From: Paractinoplanes pyxinae
GTDB lineage: Bacteria > Actinomycetota > Actinomycetes > Mycobacteriales > Micromonosporaceae
Direction: 5' to 3'
NCBI RefSeq assembly: GCF_026626335.1
Contig: NZ_JAPNTZ010000006.1
Location: forward strand, 513,747 to 577,746
DNA length: 64,000 nt
In this document: piece by piece, positions 6,623 to 14,659 of the stretch
Layout: every line of letters begins with the position of its first letter
Numbering within the stretch: the first letter of the stretch is position 1
Position numbers and translations under genes: made by a program
The notes under the pieces: model-generated
Told to the model about the DNA's origin: nothing
Database searches by the model: none
The model's input: the letters and a program-made list of their open reading frames with translations, nothing else

Positions 6623-7924
6623 GTGACCGACGAAGCACCCCTGCGCCGTCGGGACACGCCGGAGCCCGAAAGGGACGGACGACCGCACGCCGACTCGCCC
6701 GACCCGACGGCTGGCGGTCCCGAACCTGTCCCGCTCACCGCGCCCCGCGACGGCACGCCGCGCCCGGTGGAGTCCGCCGACGAACTGACCGACGTCGTGG
6801 CCCGCATGACCGCCGGCACCGGCCCGGTCGCGGTCGACGCCGAACGAGCCTCCGGCTACCGCTACACCCAGCGGGCCTACCTGGTCCAGTTACGCCGCGC
6901 CGGCGCCGGGACAGTGCTGATCGACCCGCTCCCCCTGGACGACCTGCGCACCCTCGACGCCGCGCTGGCCGACAGTGAATGGGTGCTGCACGCGGCCAGC
7001 CAAGACCTGGCCTGCCTGGCCGAACTGGGCCTGAAGCCGCGCCGCCTGTTCGACACCGAGCTGGCCGCCCGCCTGGCCGGGTTCGAGCGGGTCGGCCTGG
7101 CCGCGCTCACCGAGCAGCTGCTGGGCTTCTCGCTCGAGAAGCACCACTCGGCGGCCGACTGGTCGACGCGTCCGCTGCCCGAGTCGTGGCTCACCTACGC
7201 CGCACTCGACGTCGAACTGCTGACCGACCTGCGCGACCACCTGGCGGCCGAACTCGAACGCCAGGGCAAGACGGCGTGGGCCGCCGAGGAGTTCGCCGCG
7301 CTGGTGGCGAGCGCCGACCGCCCGCCACGCGTCCGCCCCGACCCGTGGCGGCGAACGTCCGGAATACACCGCGTACGGGGTGCACGGGCGCAGTCCCGGG
7401 TCCGGGCTCTCTGGTACGCCCGCGACGGCGTGGCCGCCCGCCGCGACTCCGCCCCCGGCCGGGTGCTGCCCGACGCGGCCATCGTCGCCGCGGCCGAGTC
7501 CGACCCCAAGGACGAGCGCAGCCTGCTGGCCATCCCCGGCTTCGGCGGCCGCTCGGTGCGCCGCCTGGCCCGGGTCTGGCTGGACGCGCTCGACGAGGCC
7601 CGCTCCCTGCCCGACGACGCCCTGCCGGTGAACCAGCCGGTGGAGGGCCCGCCCCCGCCGCACCGCTGGGCCGAACGCGACCCGGTGGCCGCGGCCCGCC
7701 TGACCCGCTGCCGGGCCGTGGTGGTGGCCACCGCCGAGGCCAACAACCTGCCCCCGGAAAACCTCATCAGCCCCGACTTCGTACGCCGCCTGGCCTGGTC
7801 CCCACCCGACGAGGTGACCCCCCAGACAGTCGGCGACACCCTGCGCGGCTTCGGCGCCCGCAACTGGCAGATCAACCTGCTGGCCGACCAGCTGGCCGAC
7901 TCCCTGCCCGAGCCCACCGCCTGA
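6623..7924 (+). CDS. rnd: Ribonuclease D (DEDD exonuclease with HRDC domain)
   Basis: A 433-residue 3'-to-5' exoribonuclease of the DEDD superfamily, acting in tRNA and stable RNA processing. After a disordered N-terminal 45 residues, the exonuclease domain starts with VAVDAERAS (D72, E74 as first metal ligands), continues with HAASQDLACL (second acidic site), and ends with YAALDVELL (Tyr/Asp of the third motif). The second half has an HRDC domain near residues 230-300 (RDGVAARRDSAPGRVLPDAAIV) followed by a further helical region. The start follows homologues beginning VTD and the upstream -10 box. It is followed by a strong hairpin. The family assignment is secure; the substrates are inferred from relatives. 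Confidence 0.9.
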   Translation: MTDEAPLRRRDTPEPERDGRPHADSPDPTAGGPEPVPLTAPRDGTPRPVESADELTDVVARMTAGTGPVAVDAERASGYRYTQRAYLVQLRRAGAGTVLIDPLPLDDLRTLDAALADSEWVLHAASQDLACLAELGLKPRRLFDTELAARLAGFERVGLAALTEQLLGFSLEKHHSAADWSTRPLPESWLTYAALDVELLTDLRDHLAAELERQGKTAWAAEEFAALVASADRPPRVRPDPWRRTSGIHRVRGARAQSRVRALWYARDGVAARRDSAPGRVLPDAAIVAAAESDPKDERSLLAIPGFGGRSVRRLARVWLDALDEARSLPDDALPVNQPVEGPPPPHRWAERDPVAAARLTRCRAVVVATAEANNLPPENLISPDFVRRLAWSPPDEVTPQTVGDTLRGFGARNWQINLLADQLADSLPEPTA

Positions 7925-7940
7925 CCGCACCTGGATCGAC

Positions 7941-7971
7941 CGGGCCGCCCGCGTGAGTCGCGGGCGGCCCG
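7941..7971 (+). terminator. Perfect 13-bp GC hairpin after rnd
   Basis: CGGGCCGCCCGCG (7941-7953) and CGCGGGCGGCCCG (7959-7971) are exactly complementary around the loop TGAGT, starting 16 bases after the rnd stop. There is no T-run, as is common in high-GC actinobacteria. The right arm is also the first unit of a tandem repeat. Confidence 0.75.
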
Positions 7972-8043
7972 TCCGCGTTCCCGGGCGGCCCGTCGGCGTT
8001 CCCGGGCGGCCCGTCGGCGTTCCCGGGCGGCCCGTCGCCCATT
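7960..8043. repeat. Four tandem copies of a 21-bp repeat
   Basis: Four 21-bp units, each with the core CGGGCGGCCCGTC, lie head to tail (7960, 7981, 8002 and 8023). Units two and three are identical, while the first and last have drifted. Each unit contains a copy of the right arm of the preceding terminator hairpin, so the left arm can pair with any of them. The repeat ends about 57 bases before the frameshifted acetyltransferase start. Confidence 0.85.
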
Positions 8044-8099
8044 CGGCGGCGCCGGCAAACGGGTCGCGTCACGCCGGCCCGCGCTGCCACGATCGCCCG

Positions 8100-8500
8100 A
8101 TGGTGCAGATCCGCCCGTTCGAGCCCGGCGACCTCCCCGGAGTGCTGCATCTGTGCGAGGCCGAGGGCTGGCCGTCCTTCCCCGCCAACCCACCCCGCGC
8201 CCTGCGCATCCTGACCGCCCCCGGCGTAACCACGGTGGTAGCCCTCGACGCCGGCGCAGTGATCGGCTTCGCCGAACTCTTCAGCGACGGCGAGCTGCAG
8301 GCCTACCTGGCCAACTCGCAGTGGCCGCCACCCACCGCCGCACCGGCGTAGCCCGAAACCTGGTCACCGAGGCCCTACGCCAGGCCGGCGGCGAACGAGT
8401 AGACCTGCTCAGCGAGGACGCGGCGGCCCCCTTCTACCGATCGTTCCCCCACTTCGAGAAGCCCGGCTTCCGCCTCTACCCGTTCCACAACGCCGACTGA
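8100..8500 (+). pseudogene. GNAT acetyltransferase broken by a single frameshift
   Basis: Two reading frames together encode one GNAT protein of about 134 residues. The first begins MVQIRPFEPGDLPGVLHLCE and runs through VVALDAGAVIGFAELFSDGELQAYLA, then drifts out of register and stops at 8351. The missing half continues in the neighbouring frame as LAVAATHRRTGVARNLVTEAL, the acetyl-CoA-binding loop (R/Q-x-x-G-x-A), followed by the C-terminal strand FYRSFPHFEKPGFRLYPF ending at 8500. The shift lies at about 8313-8316, where one missing base would restore the frame. The downstream half still looks protein-coding, so this is either a recent mutation or a sequencing error. Confidence 0.8.
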
Positions 8501-8737
8501 CCGGCCCACAGCCAGCCGCAGCGCGTCACAGGACACGAGCAGGTCGAACGTCCAAGATCGCCGCCGGTGGCCGCCACCTCCCCCGCCCATCAGGGTGGGC
8601 CGACGATAGCCCCCGCCACCGACATGATCCCGAAGTTATCCACAGGCAGAACCCCGCCCCGGCCGTCCCACGCGCGGCCGGGACAGGGCAGTCCACAGGT
8701 CAAGCGCCGTCCCGCTTCGGCGCGCCCTGTCCGGCGG
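8501..8737. other. Intergenic stretch without a recognisable gene
   Basis: No coding sequence with family resemblance was found on either strand. An isolated TTATCCACA (8636-8644), identical to a DnaA box, and a partial GTCCACAGG near 8692 occur here, but there is no cluster of such boxes, no AT-rich element and no dnaA/dnaN neighbour. Confidence 0.5.
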
Positions 8738-8884
8738 TCAGCCTGGCCCGCCCGCGCTCCAGTGAATCTTGGCGCGCCCGTCGTCGGTGCCGCAGCGGTC
8801 GCACTGTGAATAGCGGACGCCCTCCGGATTGAAGCGCCGCGCCCATTTGTGCCACCCCAGGCGGCACCTGAACGGCTTGCCCAT
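8738..8884 (-). CDS. Small Cys-rich (zinc-ribbon-like) 48-residue protein
   Basis: A short open frame encodes MGKPFRCRLGWHKWARR, then YSQCDRCGTDDGRAKIHW. The arrangement C7, H12, then C28-x-x-C31 resembles a one-site zinc-binding mini-protein, a pattern seen in many small uncharacterised actinobacterial proteins (basic start, Cys/His pair, then CxRCG). It is strongly basic. No convincing Shine-Dalgarno is seen. Evidence for translation is the motif alone, so this remains a prediction. It points away from fadA, with about 320 bases of non-coding DNA between them. Possible roles include RNA or DNA binding, which is speculative. Confidence 0.55.
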   Translation of the reverse strand: MGKPFRCRLGWHKWARRFNPEGVRYSQCDRCGTDDGRAKIHWSAGGPG

Positions 8885-9203
8885 AGCGTGAAGCTACGCT
8901 CACCCTGAGATCATCATCCTCACCCGAACGGCCCCGCCGAAAGCACCACTGAACAGCCCGAACGCGGGCGAACGGGGTTGAGCGCAACCACTCACGCACG
9001 TCGCCCGGGTGGGTTTCGCGTTCTGGACGCGCCAGCGGCCAGCGAAGCCCGCCCGGGCCCTCGGCGGGAGCGACGGTCTGCAACCCCCCACCCCGCTACG
9101 ACATCAAGCTCTTGATCTTGAAGTTTGTGACGTTCTCCCAACGGGGTGGCACCCGTTAGTTACCGACGAGTAGCATTCCCATACCACCGCGCTAGGAGGT
9201 CCC
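8885..9203. promoter_or_regulatory. Non-coding upstream region of the fadAB operon
   Basis: No gene was identified in these 319 bases. The distal part is GC-rich. The last 100 bases are more AT-rich (around CTTGATCTTGAAGTTTGTGACG) and carry the operator-like site described separately, so the fadAB promoter should lie here. AGGAGGT lies 3 bases before the fadA GTG. Confidence 0.5.
9159..9174 (+). promoter_or_regulatory. Operator-like dyad upstream of fadA
   Basis: GTTACCGACGAGTAGC has imperfect dyad symmetry: GTTAC on the left and GTAGC on the right, four of five positions complementary across a 6-base centre. It ends 29 bases before the fadA start. TACC/GAGTA-type sites in front of actinobacterial beta-oxidation genes suggest a TetR-family fatty-acid regulator; the regulator itself is not identified. 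Confidence 0.5.
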
Positions 9204-10400
9204 GTGCCCCGTGAAGTTCGCGAGGTCGTCTTCGTTGACGGCGTCCGCACACCGTTCGGCAAGGCGGGCGGCATGTATGCCGAGACCCGCGCCGACGACC
9301 TGGTCATCCGCTGCATCCGCGAGCTGATGCGCCGCAATCCCCAGCTGCCGCCGGACAGGGTCGACGAGGTCGCCATCGCGGCCACCACCCAGATCGGCGA
9401 TCAGGGCCTGACCATCGGCCGCACCGCCGCCCTGCTGTCCGGCCTGCCCAAGACCGTGCCCGGCTACGCGATCGACCGCATGTGCGCGGGCGCCATGACC
9501 GCCGTCACCAACGTGGCCGGCGGCATCGCGATGGGCGCCTACGACGTGGCCATCGCGGGCGGCGTCGAGCACATGGGCCGCCACCCGATGGGCGAGGGCG
9601 TCGACCCCAACCCGCGGATCATCGCCGAGAAGCTGGTCGACCCGTCCGCGCTGGTCATGGGCTCGACGGCCGAGAACCTGCACGATCGCCTGCCGGGTAT
9701 CACCAAGGAGCGGGCCGACCGTTACGGGCTCAACTCGCAGCTGAAGACGGCCAAGGCGTACGCCGACGGCAAGCTGCAGCCGGACATGGTTCCGGTCGCC
9801 CTCCGCAGCGCCGAGCAGGGCTGGGGCCTGGCCACGGCCGACGAGGCGCCGCGCGAGACGTCGATGGAGAAGCTGGCCACCCTCAAGACCCCGTTCCGCC
9901 CGCACGGCCGGGTCACCGCGGGCAACGCGGCCGGCCTGAACGACGGCGCCACCGCGGCCCTGCTGGCCAGCGAAGAGACGGCCCGTGAGCTGGGCCTGCC
10001 GGTCGCGATGCGGATGGTCTCGTACGGCTTCGTGGGTGTCGAGCCCGAGATCATGGGCTACGGCCCGATCCCGTCGACCGAGAAGGCGCTGAAGAAGGCC
10101 GGCCTCACGATCGACGACATCGGCTTGTTCGAGCTGAACGAGGCGTTCGCCGTGCAGGTGCTGGCGTTCCTCGACCACTACGGCATCGCCGACGACGACC
10201 CGCGGGTGAACCCGTGGGGCGGCGCGATCGCCATCGGCCACCCGCTCGCCTCCTCCGGTGTGCGCCTGATGACGCAGCTGGCGCGGCACTTCGCCGAGCA
10301 CCCCGAGGTCCGGTACGGCCTCACCGCCATGTGCATCGGCATCGGCATGGGCGGCACCGTGATCTGGGAGAACCCGAACTGGGACGGAGAGGCCAAGTGA
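9204..10400 (+). CDS. fadA: Acetyl-CoA C-acyltransferase (3-ketoacyl-CoA thiolase)
   Basis: A 398-residue thiolase performing the last step of fatty-acid beta-oxidation, cleaving 3-ketoacyl-CoA with CoA. The acyl-accepting cysteine is in AIDRMCAGAMTA (C94). The conserved GGAIAIGHPLASSG (His that activates the cysteine) lies near residues 345-358 and the C-terminal CIGIGMGG provides the second active-site cysteine. FELNEAFAVQ near residue 312 is another thiolase signature. The GTG start follows AGGAGGT closely. Its stop overlaps the fadB start as GTGA, so the two subunits of the multienzyme complex are translationally coupled. It is cytoplasmic and is probably induced by fatty acids through the upstream dyad. 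Confidence 0.93.
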   Translation: MPREVREVVFVDGVRTPFGKAGGMYAETRADDLVIRCIRELMRRNPQLPPDRVDEVAIAATTQIGDQGLTIGRTAALLSGLPKTVPGYAIDRMCAGAMTAVTNVAGGIAMGAYDVAIAGGVEHMGRHPMGEGVDPNPRIIAEKLVDPSALVMGSTAENLHDRLPGITKERADRYGLNSQLKTAKAYADGKLQPDMVPVALRSAEQGWGLATADEAPRETSMEKLATLKTPFRPHGRVTAGNAAGLNDGATAALLASEETARELGLPVAMRMVSYGFVGVEPEIMGYGPIPSTEKALKKAGLTIDDIGLFELNEAFAVQVLAFLDHYGIADDDPRVNPWGGAIAIGHPLASSGVRLMTQLARHFAEHPEVRYGLTAMCIGIGMGGTVIWENPNWDGEAK

Positions 10401-12451
10401 TCGAGCACCCGAACGAGGTCGTGACCAAGGCGCTCGTCCGCTTTGTCGCTTTTCAGGGCAAGAAGGTCGCGCTGATCACGCTCGACAACGGCTTCGACCA
10501 CAAGAAGCCGAACAGCTTCGGCCCGGGCGGCCTGAAGTCGCTCGACGAGGCGATCACCGCGGCGACCGAGGCGAACCCGGCGTTCATCGCCATCACCGGC
10601 AAGCCGCATATCTTCTGCGTCGGCGCCGACATCACCGGCATCCCGTACCTGACGTCCCGCGAGCAGGCGCTCGAGCTGGGCGAGCTCGGCCACCGCGTCT
10701 TCGCCCGCCTGAAGAACAGCAAGATCCCGACCTTCGCGTTCATCAACGGCGCGGCCCTGGGTGGCGGCCTCGAGGTCGCTCTTCACTGCCATTTCCGTAC
10801 GGTTTCCGGCGGCGCCGCTGCGCTCGGTCTGCCCGAGGTCGCGATCGGCCTGGTCCCCGGCTGGGGCGGCAGCCAGCTGCTGCCCAACCTGATCGGCGTG
10901 CCCGGCGCGGCTCAGGTCATCCTGCAGAACCCGCTCACCCAGAAGGTGCTGCGCCCGAAGCAGGCCGTCGAGCTGGGCGTGGCCGACCAGCTGTTCGAGC
11001 CGGCCGACTTCATCGAGCGCTCGCTCGAGTGGGCGGCTGCGGTCGTCGACGGCGAGCTGACCGTGCAGCGTCCCGAGGTCGACCGGGACATGTGGGAGGG
11101 CGTGCTCTTCTTCGCCAAGCAGCAGCTCGACGAGAAGCTGCACGGCGCCGTCCCCAGCGCCAATAAGGCCCTCGAGCTGCTCGCGCTGGCCAAGGACGCT
11201 TCGTTCGAAGACGGTACGGCGGCCGAGACGCAGGCTTTGGCCGACCTCATCATGGCCGACGAGTCCCGGGCCAGCCTGTACGCGTTCGACCTGGTGCAGC
11301 GCCGGGCCAAGCGCCCGGTCGGCGTGCCCGACAAGTCGCTGGCCCGTAAGGTCACCAAGGTCGGCGTCGTCGGCGCCGGCCTGATGGCGTCCCAGCTCGC
11401 GCTGCTGTTCGCGCGCCGCCTGCAGGTGCCGGTCGTGCTCACCGACCTCGACCAGACCCGGGTCGACAAGGGCGTCCAGTACGTGCACGACCAGATCGAC
11501 AAGCTGGTCGGCAAGCGCCGCCTCGACGAGGGCACCGCGGCCAAGCTGCGCGGCCTGGTCAGCGGCTCGGTCGACAAGTCGGTGTTCGCCGACGCCGACT
11601 TCGTGATCGAGGCCGTCTTCGAGAACCTCGACCTCAAGAAGCAGATCTGGGCCGAGATCGAGAAGATCGTTTCGCCCGAGGCCATCCTGGCGACGAACAC
11701 GAGTTCGCTGTCGGTGACGGCGATGGCGGCCGACCTCGAGCACCCCGAGCGGGTCGTCGGCTTCCACTTCTTCAACCCGGTCGCCGTCCTGCCGCTCCTC
11801 GAGATCATCAAGGGCGAGCGGACCGACGACGCCACGCTGGCCACCGCGTTCGCCGTCGGCAAGGAACTGAAGAAGTCGTCGGTGCTGGTCAAGGACGCCC
11901 CGGCGTTCGTGGTCAACCGCCTGCTGACCAGGGTCACCAGCGAGATCTTCAAGGCCATCGATTCCGGTACGCCGCTCGAGGTCGTCAACGAGGCGATGGA
12001 CCCGCTGGGCCTGCCCATGCGCCCGATCGCGTTGCTGCAGCTCGTCGGCCCCGCCGTCGCCTACCACGTGGGCGAGACGCTGCACGCGGCGTTCCCCGAC
12101 CGGTTCGCCGAGTCGGCCAACCTCAAGAAGATCGTCGACGCCGGCCTGCCCGTGATGGTCGACGACGAGATCAACCCCGAGGTGGCCGAGCTGGTGGCGG
12201 GCGGTTCCGCGCCGTTGTCGGCCGACGAGGTACGGGCCCAGGCGCTCGACGCCCTGGCTCAGGAGATCAGGATCATGCTGGACGAGGGCGTGGTCGCCGA
12301 GGCGCAGGACATCGACCTGTGCATGATCCTGGGCGCCGGGTACCCCTTCCACCTGGGTGGCGTCACGCCGTACCTGGACCGCAGCGGCACCTCCGAGCGG
12401 GTGACCGGCCGGCGGTTCCTGCCCCAGGGCGCGGCGAGCCTGCCCGCCTGA
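10397..12451 (+). CDS. fadB: Beta-oxidation multienzyme alpha subunit (enoyl-CoA hydratase / 3-hydroxyacyl-CoA dehydrogenase)
   Basis: A 684-residue two-domain enzyme. Residues 1 to about 290 form a crotonase-fold enoyl-CoA hydratase with the oxyanion-hole regions AITGKPHIFCVGADI and FINGAALGGGLEVAL. Residues from about 320 form the NAD-binding domain, KVGVVGAGLMASQLA with an Ala where many homologues have Gly, then the dehydrogenase stretch ILATNTSSLSVTAMA and VVGFHFFNPVAVLPLLEII. The C-terminal helical domain follows (KDAPAFVVNRLLTRV). It hydrates 2-enoyl-CoA and oxidises the product for FadA to cleave. The start overlaps the fadA stop. A 13-bp hairpin after the stop ends the operon. Confidence 0.92.
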   Translation: MIEHPNEVVTKALVRFVAFQGKKVALITLDNGFDHKKPNSFGPGGLKSLDEAITAATEANPAFIAITGKPHIFCVGADITGIPYLTSREQALELGELGHRVFARLKNSKIPTFAFINGAALGGGLEVALHCHFRTVSGGAAALGLPEVAIGLVPGWGGSQLLPNLIGVPGAAQVILQNPLTQKVLRPKQAVELGVADQLFEPADFIERSLEWAAAVVDGELTVQRPEVDRDMWEGVLFFAKQQLDEKLHGAVPSANKALELLALAKDASFEDGTAAETQALADLIMADESRASLYAFDLVQRRAKRPVGVPDKSLARKVTKVGVVGAGLMASQLALLFARRLQVPVVLTDLDQTRVDKGVQYVHDQIDKLVGKRRLDEGTAAKLRGLVSGSVDKSVFADADFVIEAVFENLDLKKQIWAEIEKIVSPEAILATNTSSLSVTAMAADLEHPERVVGFHFFNPVAVLPLLEIIKGERTDDATLATAFAVGKELKKSSVLVKDAPAFVVNRLLTRVTSEIFKAIDSGTPLEVVNEAMDPLGLPMRPIALLQLVGPAVAYHVGETLHAAFPDRFAESANLKKIVDAGLPVMVDDEINPEVAELVAGGSAPLSADEVRAQALDALAQEIRIMLDEGVVAEAQDIDLCMILGAGYPFHLGGVTPYLDRSGTSERVTGRRFLPQGAASLPA

Positions 12452-12469
12452 TCCGCCGGTCCGAAAGTC

Positions 12470-12499
12470 GACGCCCCGCGCTCACCAGCGCGGGGCGTC
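12470..12499 (+). terminator. Perfect 13-bp hairpin after fadB
   Basis: GACGCCCCGCGCT (12470-12482) pairs exactly with AGCGCGGGGCGTC (12487-12499) around CACC, 18 bases after the fadB stop. No T-tract follows. Confidence 0.8.
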
Positions 12500-12602
12500 G
12501 GCCGTTCTGCCCGGACGGCCCGTCCCACCACCCAGAACGGGGGACGTAGCCGATTGCTCACTACCGATAGGCTCGCCCGGTACCCGATACCTGGAGCTTT
12601 TG

Positions 12603-13592
12603 ATGTCGCAGCCCCCGTACCCCGGCCAGCCCTACCCCGGCGAGCCCTCTTCCGGCCAGCCGAATCAGGGTCAGCCGCCTTATCAGGGTCAGCCGCCTTA
12701 CCAGCCCTACCCGGGTCAGTCTCCGCAGGAGCCGCCGGCCTACCCGCCGACGACGGCCTACCCCTCCTCGGGCCAGCCTGATTACGGCCAGTCGACCCCG
12801 CCTCCCCAGTACGGGCAACCCCAGCAGCCGCAGTACGGTGCTCAGCCCGGCTACGGTCAGCAGCCTTCGTACGGCGCCCAGCCTTCGTACGGCGCTCCGC
12901 AACCCTCGTACGGTGCTCCGCAGCCGCCGAAGAAGAAGTCCAAGGTCCTGCCGATCGTGCTGATCTCGGTCGCGATCGTGCTGGTGCTCTGCATCGGCGG
13001 CGTCGTGGCCCTCTACATGGTCGGCAAGAACGCCGCCGACGACGTGACCGACGCCGTCAACAACCTGCCGACGAGCAACGCCACGGCCTACCCGACCGAC
13101 GAGCCGACGACGGCGCCCCCCACGCGGGCCGCCGCCAACGTCACCATCGCCGAGCCGAAGACGCTGGGCGGCCGCGACAAGCTCACGTCGGCCCAGTTCG
13201 CGGCGATCGCCGAGCAGCTGAAGGGCGGCCTCGAGAGCGTGCCCGGCGCCACCAACACGGTCGGCGCCCTCTACGGCGACGTCGGCGACCAGGACATCGT
13301 GATCGTGGCGGCCGCCGAGGCCCCCATCAAGAACCCGAAGGCCGAACTCGAGCAGACCTTCTACGGCGCCGGCATCGGCGGCCTGAAGATCGACAACATC
13401 ACCACGGCCCCCACCGGCGCCCTCGGCGGCGCCGCCAAGTGCGGCAGCTCCGAGACGTCCGGCATCGACATGGCCATCTGCACCTGGGCCGACGAGGGCA
13501 GCGTCGGCATGTTCATCTGGTACTTCAAGTCGGTCAGCAAGGCCAAGGCCGAGTTCCCCAAGCTCCGGGCCGAGGTCGAAAAGAAGAGCTGA
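12603..13592 (+). CDS. Pro/Gln/Tyr-rich single-span membrane protein, unknown function
   Basis: A 329-residue protein with three parts. Residues 1-105 are low complexity with many PYPGQP, GQPPYQ and SYGAPQP repeats. After a Lys-rich stop-transfer (PPKKKSKV) comes one membrane span (LPIVLISVAIVLVLCIGGVVALYMV, about 117-140). A Thr/Pro-rich linker leads to an extracytoplasmic domain of about 170 residues ending CGSSETSGIDMAICTWAD, where two cysteines may form a disulfide. This architecture is common among actinobacterial membrane proteins, and the repeat tail may bind partners or phase-separate; no specific function can be assigned. The ATG follows GGAG by 7 bases; a TTG immediately before it is also in frame. 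A T-rich terminator closes the gene. Confidence 0.75.
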   Translation: MSQPPYPGQPYPGEPSSGQPNQGQPPYQGQPPYQPYPGQSPQEPPAYPPTTAYPSSGQPDYGQSTPPPQYGQPQQPQYGAQPGYGQQPSYGAQPSYGAPQPSYGAPQPPKKKSKVLPIVLISVAIVLVLCIGGVVALYMVGKNAADDVTDAVNNLPTSNATAYPTDEPTTAPPTRAAANVTIAEPKTLGGRDKLTSAQFAAIAEQLKGGLESVPGATNTVGALYGDVGDQDIVIVAAAEAPIKNPKAELEQTFYGAGIGGLKIDNITTAPTGALGGAAKCGSSETSGIDMAICTWADEGSVGMFIWYFKSVSKAKAEFPKLRAEVEKKS

Positions 13593-13638
13593 GCGCGTCA
13601 AGCCGACACGCCGCCCGACACGATCACGTAGTCGCATC

Positions 13639-13684
13639 GCCTCCGGAACGGACCGGTCACGGTTGCCGTCCCGGAGGCTTTTGC
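13639..13684 (+). terminator. Rho-independent terminator
   Basis: GCCTCCGG (13639-13646) pairs with CCGGAGGC (13671-13678) and is followed directly by TTTTG. It lies 47 bases after the stop of the Pro/Gln-rich protein and is one of the few canonical T-run terminators in the window. Confidence 0.8.
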
Positions 13685-13749
13685 GTCATCTCCACCCGTC
13701 AGGATGACCCCGGCGTCCGCCTCGGGCGCCCTTGGGCGGAGGAGGTCCG

Positions 13750-14604
13750 GTGATCCTGGAACAGCTACGACGTGTCCGCTGGGCCGTGCGGGCCACCCTG
13801 CTGCTGGGCGTGGCCGCCTCGGTCGTCGCCAACGTCCTGCACGCCCGGGACAACCCGATCAGCCAGGCCATCGCCGCCTGGCCACCCCTGGCCCTGCTGC
13901 TCACCGTCGAGCTGATCTCCCGGGTGCCGGTCCACCGCCGCTACCTGACCGCGCTACGCCTGCTGGCGACGGCCATCATCGCCGGCATCGCCGCCTGGGT
14001 GTCGTACTGGCACATGGTCGGCGTGGCCGCCCGCTACGGCGAAACCGGGGCGTCGCCCTACCTGCTACCCCTCTCGGTTGACGGCCTGATCGTGGTGGCC
14101 AGCATCTGCCTGGTCGAACTGGGCGGCCGCATCTCCACCCTGGAACGCCCCGCCCATTTTGCGGCCGCTGTCCCTGACCCCGCTCCGGCCCCCGTCGCTG
14201 CCTCCGCGCCGCGCGAGCCCGCGCCAGTTCCGGGCCTGATCCCCAGCCCGCTCAGCGCGGCCCAAGCCCGAGTCAACGGCCCGTCCATCCCCGCGCGGGG
14301 ATCCGGCCCGCTGGGCCCCACCACAGCCGCCGCCCTGGCCGAGGTCGCAGCCGCACTCCCCCGCCCAGCACCCACTCCAGCCACCGCCGGGCGGGCAGTC
14401 CCGGCCCAACGCTCGAACGCCACCCCCAGCGGCCGAGCGGTAACCGCCCCCGCCACCGGAAAGCCCCGGCGCACCCCCGCCGAGACGGTCGCCCTGGCCG
14501 CCCAGATCAAGGCCACCCAGCCCGAGCTCAACGAGACAGAATTGGCCGCCCAACTGGGCATCAGCCCGTCCCGCTGGCGCTCCATCCGCCGCGAAGCCGC
14601 GTAA
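13750..14604 (+). CDS. DUF2637 family membrane protein with C-terminal HTH-like segment
   Basis: A 284-residue protein. Its N-terminal 135 residues contain four hydrophobic helices (ATLLLGVAASVVANVL, PPLALLLTVELIS, LLATAIIAGIAAWVSYWHMV and LLPLSVDGLIVVASICLVEL), the DUF2637 pattern also found in SpdB-like transfer proteins of actinomycete plasmids and integrative elements. A long Ala/Pro-rich linker follows. The C terminus (TELAAQLGISPSRWRSIRREA, about 263-283) resembles a helix-turn-helix. The GTG start has GGAGGAGGT 3 bases upstream, a very strong site. DUF2637 genes are often carried on mobile elements, but no integrase, relaxase or att site is present, so it is probably a resident copy or a relic. 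Function is unknown. Confidence 0.75.
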   Translation: MILEQLRRVRWAVRATLLLGVAASVVANVLHARDNPISQAIAAWPPLALLLTVELISRVPVHRRYLTALRLLATAIIAGIAAWVSYWHMVGVAARYGETGASPYLLPLSVDGLIVVASICLVELGGRISTLERPAHFAAAVPDPAPAPVAASAPREPAPVPGLIPSPLSAAQARVNGPSIPARGSGPLGPTTAAALAEVAAALPRPAPTPATAGRAVPAQRSNATPSGRAVTAPATGKPRRTPAETVALAAQIKATQPELNETELAAQLGISPSRWRSIRREAA

Positions 14605-14659
14605 CAGCATCCCGCCGACGTGGGTGTCGCTTTGCGGGCGACTGGCACTCACCGCACGA

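Noticed and set aside
7960..8043. CRISPR-like array
   Set aside because: The 21-bp units are directly adjacent with no unique spacers, and no cas genes occur in the window.
8636..8700. TTATCCACA and a GTCCACAGG sequence resembling DnaA boxes, possible replication origin
   Set aside because: Only one exact box, no cluster, no AT-rich unwinding region, and no dnaA, dnaN or gyrB nearby. Chance or a stray titration site is more likely.
13750..14604. DUF2637 gene as a marker of an integrated conjugative element
   Set aside because: No integrase, excisionase, relaxase, tRNA gene or flanking direct repeats were seen, and the surrounding genes are chromosomal in character.
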